This document shows positions 26,485 to 35,480 of a DNA stretch of 64,000 bases, piece after piece. The position numbers and the translations under genes are program-made. Location of the stretch: positions 181,379-245,378 of the forward strand of contig NZ_JAPNLM010000012.1 of assembly GCF_026627255.1 (NCBI RefSeq), read 5' to 3'. The stretch is from Streptomyces antarcticus (GTDB lineage: Bacteria > Actinomycetota > Actinomycetes > Streptomycetales > Streptomycetaceae). The notes under the pieces are model-generated. The model saw nothing but the letters and a program-made list of their open reading frames with translations. It did no database searches and was not told the DNA's origin. Every line of letters begins with the position of its first letter. Position 1 is the stretch's first letter.

Positions 26485-27594
26485 TCAGACCGCGCGCGCG
26501 GCGCGGGCGTCGGACATCCGCTGCTCGGCGATCCGGTCGGCCGCGGCGGCCGGCGGGATACCGTCCGCCTTCGCACGTGCGAATATGGCGAGGGTGGTGT
26601 CGAAGATCTTCGTCGCCTGGGCCTTGCAGCGGTCGAAGTCGAAGCCGCGCAGCTCGTCGGCGACCTGGATCACGCCGCCCGCGTTGACCACGTAGTCCGG
26701 GGCGTAGAGGATGCCGCGGTCCGAGAGGTCCTTCTCGATGCCCGTGTGCGCGAGCTGGTTGTTCGCCGCACCGCAGACGATCTTCGCGGTCAGCGCCGGT
26801 ACCGTCTCGTCGCTCAGGGCCCCGCCGAGCGCGCAGGGGGCGTAGACGTCCAGGCCCGGAACGCGGATCAGCGCGTTCGTGTCCAGGACCGCCGTGACCT
26901 TCCCGGGGTGCTTCTCCAGGATCCGGTGCACGGACTCTTCCCGTACGTCCGTGATGACGACCTCGGCGCCGTCCTCCAGCAGGTGCTCCACCAGGTAGTG
27001 GCCGACCTTGCCCACACCCGCCACGGCGATCTTGCGGCCGCGCAGGGTCGGGTCGCCCCACAGGTGCTGCGCGCTGGCGCGCATGCCCTGGAAGACACCG
27101 AAGGCGGTGAGCACGGAGGAGTCGCCCGCGCCGCCGTTCTCGGGGGAGCGGCCGGTCGCCCAGCGGGTCTCGCGGGCCACGACGTCCATGTCGGCCACGT
27201 AGGTGCCGACGTCGCAGGCGGTCACGTAGCGGCCGCCGAGGGACTCCACGAACCGGCCGTAGGCCAGCAGCAGTTCCTCGCTCTTGATACCGCCTTGATC
27301 CCTGCCGGCCGGGTCACCGATGATCACGGCCTTGCCGCCGCCGAGGTCGAGACCGGCGAGGGCGTTCTTGTACGACATGCCGCGCGAGAGGTTCAGCGCG
27401 TCCTGGACGGCTTCCTCGTCGGAGGCGTACGCGTGGAAGCGCGTACCGCCGAGGGCGGGGCCCAGGGCGGTGGAGTGGATCGCGATGACGGCCTTGAGGC
27501 CCGTGGCTCGGTCCTGGCACAGCACGACTTGCTCGTGGCCGCCCTGTTCCGTACGGAACAGGGTGTGCAGGACGCCGTCGGTCATTTCGGTCAC
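26485..27594 (-). CDS. vdh: Glu/Leu/Phe/Val dehydrogenase family, probable valine dehydrogenase
   Basis: This NAD-dependent oxidative deaminase acts on branched-chain amino acids and feeds acyl precursors for fatty acids and polyketides. I chose the GTG at 27594 (369 residues) because GGAG lies eight bases before it; an ATG at 27609 would add five residues and lacks a site. Signatures are LGPALGGTRFHAYASDEEAVQDALNLSRGMSYKNALAGLDLGGGKAVIIG (second Lys catalytic), CDVGTYVADMD, the Rossmann motif GVGKVGHYLVEHL, and CGAANNQLAH. Size and position next to bldC match streptomycete Vdh. Leucine dehydrogenase is the alternative name. Confidence 0.9.
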   Translation of the reverse strand: MTEMTDGVLHTLFRTEQGGHEQVVLCQDRATGLKAVIAIHSTALGPALGGTRFHAYASDEEAVQDALNLSRGMSYKNALAGLDLGGGKAVIIGDPAGRDQGGIKSEELLLAYGRFVESLGGRYVTACDVGTYVADMDVVARETRWATGRSPENGGAGDSSVLTAFGVFQGMRASAQHLWGDPTLRGRKIAVAGVGKVGHYLVEHLLEDGAEVVITDVREESVHRILEKHPGKVTAVLDTNALIRVPGLDVYAPCALGGALSDETVPALTAKIVCGAANNQLAHTGIEKDLSDRGILYAPDYVVNAGGVIQVADELRGFDFDRCKAQATKIFDTTLAIFARAKADGIPPAAAADRIAEQRMSDARAARAV

Positions 27595-27833
27595 GGTGGT
27601 GACTCCCATGGAAGAGATGCGGCGGAATGACGCCCGCCCTGCGGGTGGGGGAGGGCGTGCTGGGAGCAGCGTAAGACCTGCGGGGCCCGCTGAGGCGACC
27701 TGTCCGGGGATCGGAACCCTCCCGTGGTACGGACCCCCGGCGCGGGGGTTCCGGAGGCCCCCGCGCACCCGTCCGCCACGCCACCGGCGCCCGGGAGGTG
27801 AACCCGGCCCCCAAAGGGGGGAGGTAGGAGGGC

Positions 27834-28688
27834 GTGAGTGAATCCCCCGAGCCCCAGCTGCCCGCCGCCCGCACGGCGCCGACCGTCCCTTACGCCTCCT
27901 ACCTGCGCGTCTACGAGCCCTTGGCCGCCTTCCCCGAGCCGGAGCGCGCGCACTGGGCCGACTACGCCCGGCGCGGGGTGAGCCCGACGGCCCAGGACGA
28001 ACTGCGCCGGTCGCTGGCCGACTTGGTACGGGTGCCCGTGGTGGGGGTCCCGGCGCAGGAGAGCGCCGACGCCTTCACGGCGGAGGTCGGCGGGGTGCTG
28101 CTGGTCTGCCCGTGGCGCACCCGGCTCCGGGGCTGGCTGGCGCTCCAGGAGCTGGTGGAGTGGTTCCCGCTCCCGGTGCTGGACGCGGCGCTCCCGCCGG
28201 ACGCGCGCCGCCGGGCGACCGACGACTACGAGCGCTGGCGCGAGCGGAACCCGGACGCGCGCCCGTGGATCCGTACGGGGGTGTGGCAGGTACCGCTGCG
28301 CTGGTTCGTACTGGTGGCGGACGAGGAGCGGGAGTACGTGCCGGGCGAGCGGCTGCGCTACCGGACGCCGATGGTGCAGGCGCGCCGGCGGCTCGCGCGG
28401 GCCCTGCGGGTCCTGCGGGAGGCGGAGGGGTACGGGATGCTCGCCGACGGCCTGGTGGAGGTCGGCAGCTGGCTGGAGGAGTTCCACCCGGGCTCGATGG
28501 TCGAGCTGGACTACGGCGGGCTGCTGCACGCGCTGCCCGCGGACCGGCTGGCGGGAGACCGCTCGGCCCGGGACCTGGCGTCGGGCCTCGACGCGCTGCG
28601 GACGGGCGACACCGAGGGCGCGGTCGAGAGGTACGAGGAGCTCGCGGAGCGCTGGAGGGCGGTGCGGGAGAGGCTGTTCGCGAATTAG
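27834..28688 (+). CDS. Conserved actinobacterial hypothetical protein
   Basis: This 284-residue protein starts at GTG 27834, behind GGGGGGAGGTAGGAGGGC. I recognise no domain. It is soluble, Arg/Glu/Leu-rich and mainly helical: YASYLRVYEPLAAFPEPERAHW near the start, LLVCPWRTRLRGWLALQELVEWFPLPVLDAALPP in the middle, RPWIRTGVWQVPLRWFVLV, and a C-terminal helical region ending YEELAERWRAVRERLF. It sits divergent from vdh and upstream of bldC. Because it is encoded between these two in a conserved neighbourhood it may be worth testing for a developmental link, but nothing in the sequence shows one. Confidence 0.75.
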   Translation: MSESPEPQLPAARTAPTVPYASYLRVYEPLAAFPEPERAHWADYARRGVSPTAQDELRRSLADLVRVPVVGVPAQESADAFTAEVGGVLLVCPWRTRLRGWLALQELVEWFPLPVLDAALPPDARRRATDDYERWRERNPDARPWIRTGVWQVPLRWFVLVADEEREYVPGERLRYRTPMVQARRRLARALRVLREAEGYGMLADGLVEVGSWLEEFHPGSMVELDYGGLLHALPADRLAGDRSARDLASGLDALRTGDTEGAVERYEELAERWRAVRERLFAN

Positions 28689-28751
28689 GCCAGAAATCGC
28701 CGGAACGGCTGGATACGACCCCTGGAGGAGGTGCACGTACCGCTGTCTATC

Positions 28752-28789
28752 GGTCGATCGACCATAAGTGCCTGATCAGGGCCCTGATC
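28752..28789. promoter_or_regulatory. Two adjacent perfect palindromes upstream of bldC
   Basis: GGTCGATCGACC (28752-28763) and GATCAGGGCCCTGATC (28774-28789) are both exact palindromes, separated by ten bases. They lie about 65-100 bases after the preceding stop and about 470 bases before bldC. They could be operator sites or, less likely, a weak terminator for the upstream gene (no T-run). Confidence 0.6.
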
Positions 28790-28799
28790 GTAAGATTTG

Positions 28800-29219
28800 G
28801 GACGTAGTGCCAGGACCTTCGTCCCGATACGGGCCATTGGCCCAAGCGTGACGGACCGCACTATCTACACCCTTGCGCCCTTCCCCTACCCTCGTGCCAA
28901 AATAGGACAAGGAGTCCGGGGAGGGTTCCTTCCGTCCAACTAAGGGTGGAATGCTCGGCATTGCGCTCTACGGGGGGTCTGACGACTCCTGATCGCTCTG
29001 TGACTGATCGTCACAGTGGGGTGACTGTCCGTTATGGGACGGTCCATCGGCTTCCGCCGCTGATGAACACCTCGGAGGGCAATTCCGTCGGTTTGGCCCT
29101 TGGGGCTGGACGGATGGTGTAGTTGTAGTGCCGAGGACAAGCCGTTCGTCCTATAACCGACTCGGCCCGCGTATGTCCATTTCGGGCACCGCGGGCCAAG
29201 GTGCAGAATTTAGAGGAAA
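28800..29219 (+). promoter_or_regulatory. Long gene-free region carrying the bldC promoter(s)
   Basis: No coding frame stands out between the hypothetical gene and bldC. The stretch is less GC-rich than the genes around it. At 29129-29147 AGGAC and GTCCT form an interrupted dyad, followed by TATAAC, a possible -10. The length (over 450 bases) suggests multiple inputs on bldC. Confidence 0.5.
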
Positions 29220-29239
29220 GAACCGAGATGGTTCGGTTC
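29220..29239 (+). promoter_or_regulatory. Hairpin just before the bldC ribosome site
   Basis: GAACCGA (29220-29226) and TCGGTTC (29233-29239) form a 7-base stem with a 6-base loop, ending four bases before the GAGGAGG ribosome site. It would be in the bldC 5' leader and could affect initiation. Confidence 0.5.
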
Positions 29240-29256
29240 TCCCGAGGAGGCCGCTC

Positions 29257-29463
29257 ATGACCGCTCGCACCCCTGATGCCGAGCCGCTGCTGACCCCGGC
29301 TGAGGTTGCCACGATGTTCCGCGTGGACCCGAAGACGGTCACCCGCTGGGCCAAGGCTGGCAAGCTCACGTCCATCCGCACCCTGGGTGGACACCGCCGT
29401 TACCGCGAGGCTGAGGTCCGCGCACTGCTTGCGGGAATTCCGCAGCAGCGCAGCGAGGCCTGA
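29257..29463 (+). CDS. bldC: Developmental regulator BldC
   Basis: This MerR-like DNA-binding protein has 68 residues, the exact length of Streptomyces BldC. It starts at ATG 29257 behind an ideal GAGGAGG. The single domain is a winged helix-turn-helix: LLTPAEVATMFRVDPKTVTRWAKAGKLTSIRTLGGHRRYREAEVRALL. It has none of the MerR dimerisation coil or effector domain. In Streptomyces, BldC holds back sporulation genes during vegetative growth and binds cooperatively to direct repeats. It stands as a single gene with a long upstream region and a strong terminator. Confidence 0.97.
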   Translation: MTARTPDAEPLLTPAEVATMFRVDPKTVTRWAKAGKLTSIRTLGGHRRYREAEVRALLAGIPQQRSEA

Positions 29464-29572
29464 GGTTCCGCAGCACCCCTGTTTTAACGGGTCGTATTCG
29501 GGTCCCCCAATCCGATGAAACCCACTTTGCTTCATGCGACCGAACCTGCCCCAACAGGTTCACCGGTCGTTG

Positions 29573-29609
29573 ATCGCGCTGGACTCCGCCGGGTCCAGCG
29601 CGATTTTTT
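29573..29609 (+). terminator. Terminator after bldC
   Basis: ATCGCGCTGGAC (29573-29584) pairs perfectly with GTCCAGCGCGAT (29593-29604), followed by six T residues, a classic intrinsic terminator and rare in such DNA. A smaller hairpin, GAACCTG/CAGGTTC (29542-29561), precedes it. Confidence 0.93.
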
Positions 29610-30050
29610 CATGCCCAGTTCAGGGCGGTATCGGGCCGGATCGGGAGCCGCGGAGCAGTAGGTGCCATTGCACATATTAAATCGAGAGCGCGTAGGGGTG
29701 CGATAAAAGTACACGTCTCAAAAACCCATACGGTGACTCCCGTCACAGATGATCACTCTTGTACATCCGGCAATGCACCCCGTAAGGGGAGGTCCCGCGC
29801 GAAGCGCGTCATGCGAACGGGGGATCCTGCGGCCCGGCCCGGCGCCCCCGGGAGCCGGACGGCGGATGCGCCGCGCGGGACGCCCGGTCCGGGTCCCGCT
29901 CCCGGCGGAGCGCGTCCAGCCCGCGGCCGACCGGCCAGGCGCGCGCCTGGGCCGTCGGGGCGCGCGTCCGGGGTGTTGTGGCGCCGGCGGCCGCCGGAGG
30001 GCCCCAGGCGGCCGCCCAAGGCCTGCCGCCGGGGTTGCCCCCGCCAACGC
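29610..30050. other. Gene-free stretch
   Basis: About 440 bases hold no convincing gene. The left part (29660-29770) is comparatively AT-rich; the right part is extremely GC-rich (over 80 % by eye), with short frames of random composition. No repeat or RNA fold was recognised. Confidence 0.6.
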
Positions 30051-30088
30051 GTCAGGGCCCGTATCCCCTGGGGGATACGGGCCCTGAC
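30051..30088 (-). terminator. Terminator of tRNA-Asp
   Basis: The arms 30051-30068 and 30071-30088 are a perfect 18-base inverted repeat (GTCAGGGCCCGTATCCCC) with almost no loop. It lies 9 bases past the 3' end of the minus-strand tRNA. Confidence 0.88.
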
Positions 30089-30096
30089 GTCTACTG

Positions 30097-30170
30097 CGAA
30101 CCTGACGGGACTTGAACCCGCGACCTCCACCTTGACAGGGTGGCGAGCTAACCAACTGCTCCACAGGTCC
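30097..30170 (-). tRNA. tRNA-Asp(GTC), copy 1
   Basis: On the minus strand, acceptor GGACCTG (30170-30164) pairs with CAGGTTC. Anticodon loop CTGTCAA gives GTC, G73 follows, and CCA is not encoded. Length is 74 bases. The sequence is identical to the copy at 36476. Confidence 0.95.
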
Positions 30171-30240
30171 TTGCTTTGCCGCCGATCACCTGGCTGCGAA
30201 ACAGACTGTACAGCAGCTCAAGGGGTGCAGTCGAACCCGA

Positions 30241-33200
30241 TCAGGGGGCCGCGGCGTCCACCGCCTTCACGATCCGCTTGTCGGAGATCGGGTACGCCGT
30301 CCCGAGAGCGTGGGCGAAGTAGCTGACCCGCAGTTCCTCGATCATCCAGCGGATGTCGGTGACCGCGGCCGGCACCGGACGGCCCTTCGGCAACTGCTCC
30401 AGCAGCCAGGCGTACTCGTCCTGCATCTCGTGGACCTTCTGCATCCGCGTGGTGTCCCGCTGGACGCCCGTCGGCATCTGCTGGAGCCGCCGGTCCACCG
30501 CCACCAGGTAGCGCATGAGGTCGCCGAGGCGGCGCAGGCCGGTGAGCGTCACGAAACCGGCCGGCATCAGGCCCGCCAGCTGCGTCTTCACGTCCTGCAG
30601 GTTCGCCACGAGGGTCAGGCTGTTCGTGGCCTTGAGCCGGCGCTCGCAGGCCTGCCAGGCGGCCAGCACCTGCTGCACCTGCGCGACCGTGCGGACGGTC
30701 GTGTCCACCAGGTCGGCCCGGACGGCCTCGTAGAGCTTGCGGAAGGCCGCCTCGTCCCACGCCGGGCCGCCGTGGTCGGCGATGAGCCGGTCGGTCGCCG
30801 CGGTCGCGCAGTCGTCGAACAGCGCCTGGATGGAGCCGTGCGGGTTCCGGGACAGGGCCAGCTTCTGCTGGTTGGTCAGGTGGTCCGAGGCGAACTTCGC
30901 CGGGTTCACCGGAATGTTCAGCAGGATCAGCCGCCGGGTCCCCCGCCACATCGCCCGCTGCTGCTCCGCCTCGGTGTCGAAGAGCCGTACGGAGACGGAT
31001 CCGCCCTCGTCCACCAGCGCCGGGTACGCCTTCACCGGCTGGCCCGCGCGCCGGGTCTCGAAGACCTTGGCCAGCGTGCCGATGGTCCAGTCGGTCAGCC
31101 CGGAGCGCTCCACCGACTCCCCGCCCGCGCGCTCGGCGGTCGCCGCGGCGACCTGGGAGAGCGCCTGGCGGGCCTTGGGCCTCAGGCGCAGCCGCAGGGC
31201 CTCCAGGTCCTTGTCCTCGGCGAGGTTCTTGCGGCGCTCGTCGACGATCCGGAAGGTGATCTTGAGGTGGTCCGGGATGCGGGTCAGGTCGAAGTCCTCG
31301 GCCGCGACCGGCACTCCGACCATCCGATGGAGCTCGCGCGCCAGCGTCACGTGCAGGGGCTCCTGCAGGGGCACGGCGGTGGCCAGGAAGCGGCCCGCGA
31401 AGTTGGGCGCGGGCACGTAGTGGCGGCGGACCGGCTTCGGCAGCGAGCGGATCAGCTCGGTGACGACCTCCTCGCGCAGCCCGGGGATCTGCCAGTCGAA
31501 GCCCGCGTCGGTGACCTGGTTGAGCACGTGGAGCGGCACGTGCACGGTCACGCCGTCCGCGTCCGCCCCCGGCTCGAACTGGTAGGTCACCCGGAACTTC
31601 AGCTGCCCCTGGTGCCAGGAGTCCGGGTAGTCGGCCTTGGTGACCCCGGCGGCCTTCTCCGTCAGCAGCATCTCGCGCTCGAAGTCGAGGAGTTCGGGCT
31701 CCTCGTGCTTCTTGTGCTTCCACCACGAGTCGAAGTGCGCGCCCGACACCACGTGGTCGGGGATCTTCTGGTCGTAGAAGTCGAAGAGGGTCTCGTCGTC
31801 CACGACGATGTCGCGGCGCCGGGCCCGGTTCTCCAGCTCCTCCACCTCGGTGAGGAGGCGGCGGTTGTCGGCGTAGAACTTGTGGTGGGTCTTCCAGTCG
31901 CCCTCGACCAGCGCGTTGCGGATGAACAGCTCGCGCGAGACCTCGGGGTCGATCCGGCCGTAGTTGATCTTCCGCTGGGCGACGATCGGCACGCCGTACA
32001 GCGTGACCTTCTCGTACGCCATGACGGCCGCCTGGTCCTTCTCCCAGTGCGGTTCGCTGTACGTGCGCTTGACCAGGTGCTGCGCGAGCGGCTCCACCCA
32101 CTCCGGCTCCACCTTGGCGTTGACCCGGGCCCACAGCCGCGAGGTCTCCACCAGCTCGGCGGACATCAGGAACTTGGGCTGCTTCTTGAACAGCGCCGAA
32201 CCGGGGAAGATCGCGAACTTCGCCGACCGCGCACCCAGGTACTCGTTCTTGTCCGTGTCCTTCAGGCCGATGTGCGAGAGCAGCCCGGCCAGCAGCGAGA
32301 CGTGGACGCTGTGCTCGGGGGCATCGGCCTCGTTGACGTGGATGCCCATGGATCTGGCGACCGTGCGCAGCTGCGAGTAGATGTCCTGCCACTCGCGGAT
32401 CCGCAGGAAGTTCAGGTACTCCTGCTTGCACATCCGGCGGAACGAGGAGGAGCCGCGCTCCTTCTGCTGCTCGCGGACGTAGCGCCACATGTTCAGGAAC
32501 GCCAGGAAGTCGCTGGTCTCGTCCTTGAAGCGGGCGTGGTTCTGGTCGGCCTGGGTCTGCTTGTCCGAGGGCCGCTCCCGCGGGTCCTGGATGGACAGGG
32601 CGGCCGCGATGACCATGACCTCGCGGACGCAGTTGTTCTTGTCGGCCTCCACCACCATGCGGGCCAGGCGCGGGTCCACGGGCAGCTGGGACAGCTGGCG
32701 GCCCATCGGCGTGAGCCGCTGCCCCCTCCCGCCTTCTGCGGAGGACTTCTCGCCCTGCTCCAGCGCGCCGAGCTCCTGGAGCAGCTGGACGCCGTCGCGG
32801 ATGTTGCGGTGGTCCGGCGGGTCGATGAAGGGGAACTTCTCGATCTCGCCGAGGCCGGCCGCGGTCATCTGCAGGATGACGGAGGCCAGGTTGGTCCGCA
32901 GGATCTCGGCGTCCGTGAACTCCGGACGGGAGAGGAAGTCGTCCTCGGAGTAGAGCCGGACGCAGATGCCGTCCGAGGTACGGCCGCAGCGGCCCTTGCG
33001 CTGGTTGGCACTGGCCTGCGACACCCGCTCGATGGGGAGGCGCTGCACCTTGGTGCGGTGGCTGTAGCGGGAGATCCGGGCGGTGCCCGGGTCGATCACG
33101 TACTTGATGCCCGGGACGGTCAGCGAGGTCTCGGCGACGTTCGTGGCCAGAACGATCCTGCGGCCCGTGTGCTGCTGGAACACCCGGTGCTGCTCGGCGT

Positions 33201-34179
33201 GCGAGAGGCGCGCGTAGAGGGGGAGGACCTCGGTCAGGCGCAGCTTGCGCTTCTCCAGCGCGTCCGCGGTGTCGCGGATCTCCCGCTCGCCGGAGAGGAA
33301 GACCAGGACGTCGCCCGGCCCCTCGGCCTGCAGCTCTTCCACGGCCTCGCAGATCGCGGTGATCTGGTCCCGGTCGCTGTCGTCGCCCTCCTCCTCCAGG
33401 AGCGGGCGGTAACGGACCTCCACGGGATACGTGCGACCGCTGACCTCCACGACCGGAGCGTCCCCGAAGTGCCGGGAGAACCGCTGCGGGTCGATGGTCG
33501 CCGAGGTGATGATCACCTTGAGGTCGGGACGCTTGGGCAGCAGCGTGGCGAGGTAGCCGAGCAGGAAGTCGATGTTCAGCGACCGCTCGTGCGCCTCGTC
33601 GATGATGATCGTGTCGTAGGCGCGCAGCTCGCGGTCTGTCTGGATCTCGGCGAGCAGGATGCCGTCCGTCATCAGCTTCACGAAGGTCGCGTCCTGGTCC
33701 ACCTGGTCGGTGAACCGGACCTTCCAGCCGACCGTCTGGCCGATCTCGGACTTCAGCTCCTCGGCGATGCGCTCCGCGACCGTGCGGGCCGCGATCCGGC
33801 GGGGCTGGGTGTGCCCGATCATGCCCCGGACGCCGCGGCCCAGCTCCATGCAGATCTTGGGGATCTGCGTGGTCTTGCCGGAGCCGGTCTCGCCCGCGAC
33901 GATCACGACCTGGTGGTCGCGTATCGCCTCGGCGATCTCGTCCTTCTTCTGGCTGACGGGCAGGTTCTCGGGATACGTGACCTCCGGCATCCGCGAGGCG
34001 CGCCCGGCGAGCCGCTCGGCGGCCTTCGAGGCCTCCGCGGCGATCTCGTCGAGCACGGCCTGCCGGGCCTCGGGCTTGCGGATACGGCGGGCGCCCTCGA
34101 GGCGGCGGCCGAGGCGGTGCGCGTCACGGAGGGAGATCTCACCGAGAAGCGTCTGCAGGGCGGCGAAGGAAGTAGACAT
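30241..34179 (-). CDS. hrpA: HrpA-type DEAH-box ATP-dependent RNA helicase
   Basis: This 1312-residue protein starts at ATG 34179. Helicase motifs in order are: I GETGSGKTTQIPK (about residue 95), Ia TQPRRIAA, II DEAHERS, III SAT, V TNVAETSLTVPGI and VI QRKGRCGRTSDG. Then come the HA2 winged-helix part, an OB-fold region, and the long C-terminal DUF3418 domain characteristic of bacterial HrpA (from about residue 700). The length equals E. coli HrpA. HrpA helps mRNA processing and, as shown in E. coli, can resolve stalled ribosomes. It is a monocistronic gene ending about 70 bases from tRNA-Asp. A 1320-codon open frame on the opposite strand is a composition artefact. Confidence 0.95.
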   Translation of the reverse strand: MSTSFAALQTLLGEISLRDAHRLGRRLEGARRIRKPEARQAVLDEIAAEASKAAERLAGRASRMPEVTYPENLPVSQKKDEIAEAIRDHQVVIVAGETGSGKTTQIPKICMELGRGVRGMIGHTQPRRIAARTVAERIAEELKSEIGQTVGWKVRFTDQVDQDATFVKLMTDGILLAEIQTDRELRAYDTIIIDEAHERSLNIDFLLGYLATLLPKRPDLKVIITSATIDPQRFSRHFGDAPVVEVSGRTYPVEVRYRPLLEEEGDDSDRDQITAICEAVEELQAEGPGDVLVFLSGEREIRDTADALEKRKLRLTEVLPLYARLSHAEQHRVFQQHTGRRIVLATNVAETSLTVPGIKYVIDPGTARISRYSHRTKVQRLPIERVSQASANQRKGRCGRTSDGICVRLYSEDDFLSRPEFTDAEILRTNLASVILQMTAAGLGEIEKFPFIDPPDHRNIRDGVQLLQELGALEQGEKSSAEGGRGQRLTPMGRQLSQLPVDPRLARMVVEADKNNCVREVMVIAAALSIQDPRERPSDKQTQADQNHARFKDETSDFLAFLNMWRYVREQQKERGSSSFRRMCKQEYLNFLRIREWQDIYSQLRTVARSMGIHVNEADAPEHSVHVSLLAGLLSHIGLKDTDKNEYLGARSAKFAIFPGSALFKKQPKFLMSAELVETSRLWARVNAKVEPEWVEPLAQHLVKRTYSEPHWEKDQAAVMAYEKVTLYGVPIVAQRKINYGRIDPEVSRELFIRNALVEGDWKTHHKFYADNRRLLTEVEELENRARRRDIVVDDETLFDFYDQKIPDHVVSGAHFDSWWKHKKHEEPELLDFEREMLLTEKAAGVTKADYPDSWHQGQLKFRVTYQFEPGADADGVTVHVPLHVLNQVTDAGFDWQIPGLREEVVTELIRSLPKPVRRHYVPAPNFAGRFLATAVPLQEPLHVTLARELHRMVGVPVAAEDFDLTRIPDHLKITFRIVDERRKNLAEDKDLEALRLRLRPKARQALSQVAAATAERAGGESVERSGLTDWTIGTLAKVFETRRAGQPVKAYPALVDEGGSVSVRLFDTEAEQQRAMWRGTRRLILLNIPVNPAKFASDHLTNQQKLALSRNPHGSIQALFDDCATAATDRLIADHGGPAWDEAAFRKLYEAVRADLVDTTVRTVAQVQQVLAAWQACERRLKATNSLTLVANLQDVKTQLAGLMPAGFVTLTGLRRLGDLMRYLVAVDRRLQQMPTGVQRDTTRMQKVHEMQDEYAWLLEQLPKGRPVPAAVTDIRWMIEELRVSYFAHALGTAYPISDKRIVKAVDAAAP

Positions 34180-34268
34180 ACCTGGTCGAGGATCTCACCC
34201 GGGGCGGCCGGGTGGCGAACGCATTTGTGCCCCTCCCCGTACCATTTCGGGACGAGTACCCCAGTTGT

Positions 34269-34685
34269 GTGAGTGAGAGGCAGCCCACCTTGTCCCGCCG
34301 TCGCCGTGTGTGGTGCCTCGCGGCAGCCGCGCTCGCGATGCTGCTGGGGGTGCTGGCGGGTCCGCCGGCTGCTGCGGCGCCCGGCCCGGGACCGGCTCCG
34401 CTCTCCACCGCGGTCCTCGCGGTGGCTCCGGCTTCCGGCGCGGTCCAGGCGGCCTTCGCGGCGGCCCCCGGCGACCGGGGCCCCGTCTGCGATCCGGGGG
34501 CGCCCGGCCACGGCGGCGCCCCCGCCGTCCCGGCGCGCGCCGGGGCCGACCACGCGCAGGCCCCGGCGGCCCGGCCGGCGCCCGAGGAGGCCCGGCCGCA
34601 CGGCACGGCGCCCGTACGGGTCCCCGTACGCGGGCCCGACCGGCCCGCACCCGGCCCGGTGGAGCTCTCCGTACTGCGGGTCTAG
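34269..34685 (+). CDS. Small secreted Ala/Pro-rich protein
   Basis: This is a 138-residue product if GTG 34269 is used. A TTG at 34290 with GAGAGG nine bases upstream is an equally good start and gives a cleaner signal peptide (RRRRVWCLAAAALAMLLGVLAGPPAAAA). After the signal it is low-complexity Ala/Pro/Gly, with a possible motif RGPVCDPGAPGHGG. It resembles no family I know. It lies 54 bases ahead of a DsbA-like and a CcdA gene in the same direction, so it may be exported together with, or be a substrate of, that thiol system. Confidence 0.6.
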   Translation: MSERQPTLSRRRRVWCLAAAALAMLLGVLAGPPAAAAPGPGPAPLSTAVLAVAPASGAVQAAFAAAPGDRGPVCDPGAPGHGGAPAVPARAGADHAQAPAARPAPEEARPHGTAPVRVPVRGPDRPAPGPVELSVLRV

Positions 34686-34739
34686 GACCGGTCCCACCGG
34701 CCCGCCCCACCACCCCACCCGCAGTCCTGGAGCACCCGC

Positions 34740-35480
34740 ATGTCCTCTTCCGCGTCCTCTTCCTCCCGCAAGCCCCTGCTGTACGCCGCCGGGGTCGCGC
34801 TCGCCGCGATCACCCTCGGCCTGGTCTCCTGGCAGGCCACCGCCCCCGCGGACAAGCCCTCCGGCGGGCCCGCGGCAGCCGCCTCCTCGGCGCCCGCGGC
34901 CGACTCCGCTGCCGACCCCGCCGCCGCACTGAAGGCGCTCGCCCGCCGCGAGTCCGGCGACGGGCTGGCCGTGGGCCGCGCCGACGCGCCCGTCGTCCTG
35001 ATCGAGTACTCCGACTTCAAGTGCGGCTACTGCGGCAAGTTCGCCCGCGACGTCGAGCCCGCCCTGGTGAAGAAGTACGTCGAAGACGGCACCCTGCGCA
35101 TCGAGTGGCGCAACTTCCCGATCTTCGGCGCCGAGTCCGAGACGGCCGCCAGGGCCGCCTGGGCGGCCGGACAGCAGGACCGGTTCGCAGCCTTCCACGC
35201 CGCCGCGTACGCAGACGGCTCGAAGGAGAAGGGATTCGGCGAGGCCCGCCTCCTGGAGCTGGCCCGCCAGGCCGGCGTCCCGGACCTGGAGCGCTTCGCA
35301 CGGGACGCGGCCGGCGAGCAGGCCGCGGCCGCCCTGGCCAAGGACCGGGAGGAGGGGTACTCCATCGGAGTCACCTCCACCCCGTCCTTCCTCGTCAACG
35401 GGCAGCCGATCGCGGGCGCCCAGCCGCTGGCCGCCTTCGACGCCGCCATCGCCAAGGCCGGGGCGGCGGCCCGCAAGTGA
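34740..35480 (+). CDS. Membrane-anchored DsbA-family thiol oxidoreductase
   Basis: This 246-residue protein starts at ATG 34740, with GGAG seven bases before. A single N-terminal hydrophobic segment (PLLYAAGVALAAITLGLVSW) anchors it outside the membrane. A low-complexity stretch follows, then the DsbA/thioredoxin_4 fold. The active site is CGYC in EYSDFKCGYCGKFARDVEPAL, and the cis-Pro loop is in VTSTPSFLVNGQPIAG. It should form or isomerise disulfides in exported proteins. Its stop overlaps the start of the CcdA gene by four bases, so electrons probably come from, or pass to, that protein. Confidence 0.92.
   Translation: MSSSASSSSRKPLLYAAGVALAAITLGLVSWQATAPADKPSGGPAAAASSAPAADSAADPAAALKALARRESGDGLAVGRADAPVVLIEYSDFKCGYCGKFARDVEPALVKKYVEDGTLRIEWRNFPIFGAESETAARAAWAAGQQDRFAAFHAAAYADGSKEKGFGEARLLELARQAGVPDLERFARDAAGEQAAAALAKDREEGYSIGVTSTPSFLVNGQPIAGAQPLAAFDAAIAKAGAAARK

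Noticed and set aside
29733..30326. Short frames between bldC and tRNA-Asp
   Set aside because: They run through the tRNA and its terminator and have random Arg/Pro/Gly composition.
30310..34272. A 1320-codon open frame opposite hrpA
   Set aside because: It is exactly antisense to a gene with all helicase motifs. Its product has the Leu/Val/Arg/Gly-rich composition of frames opposite high-GC genes and has no recognisable domain.
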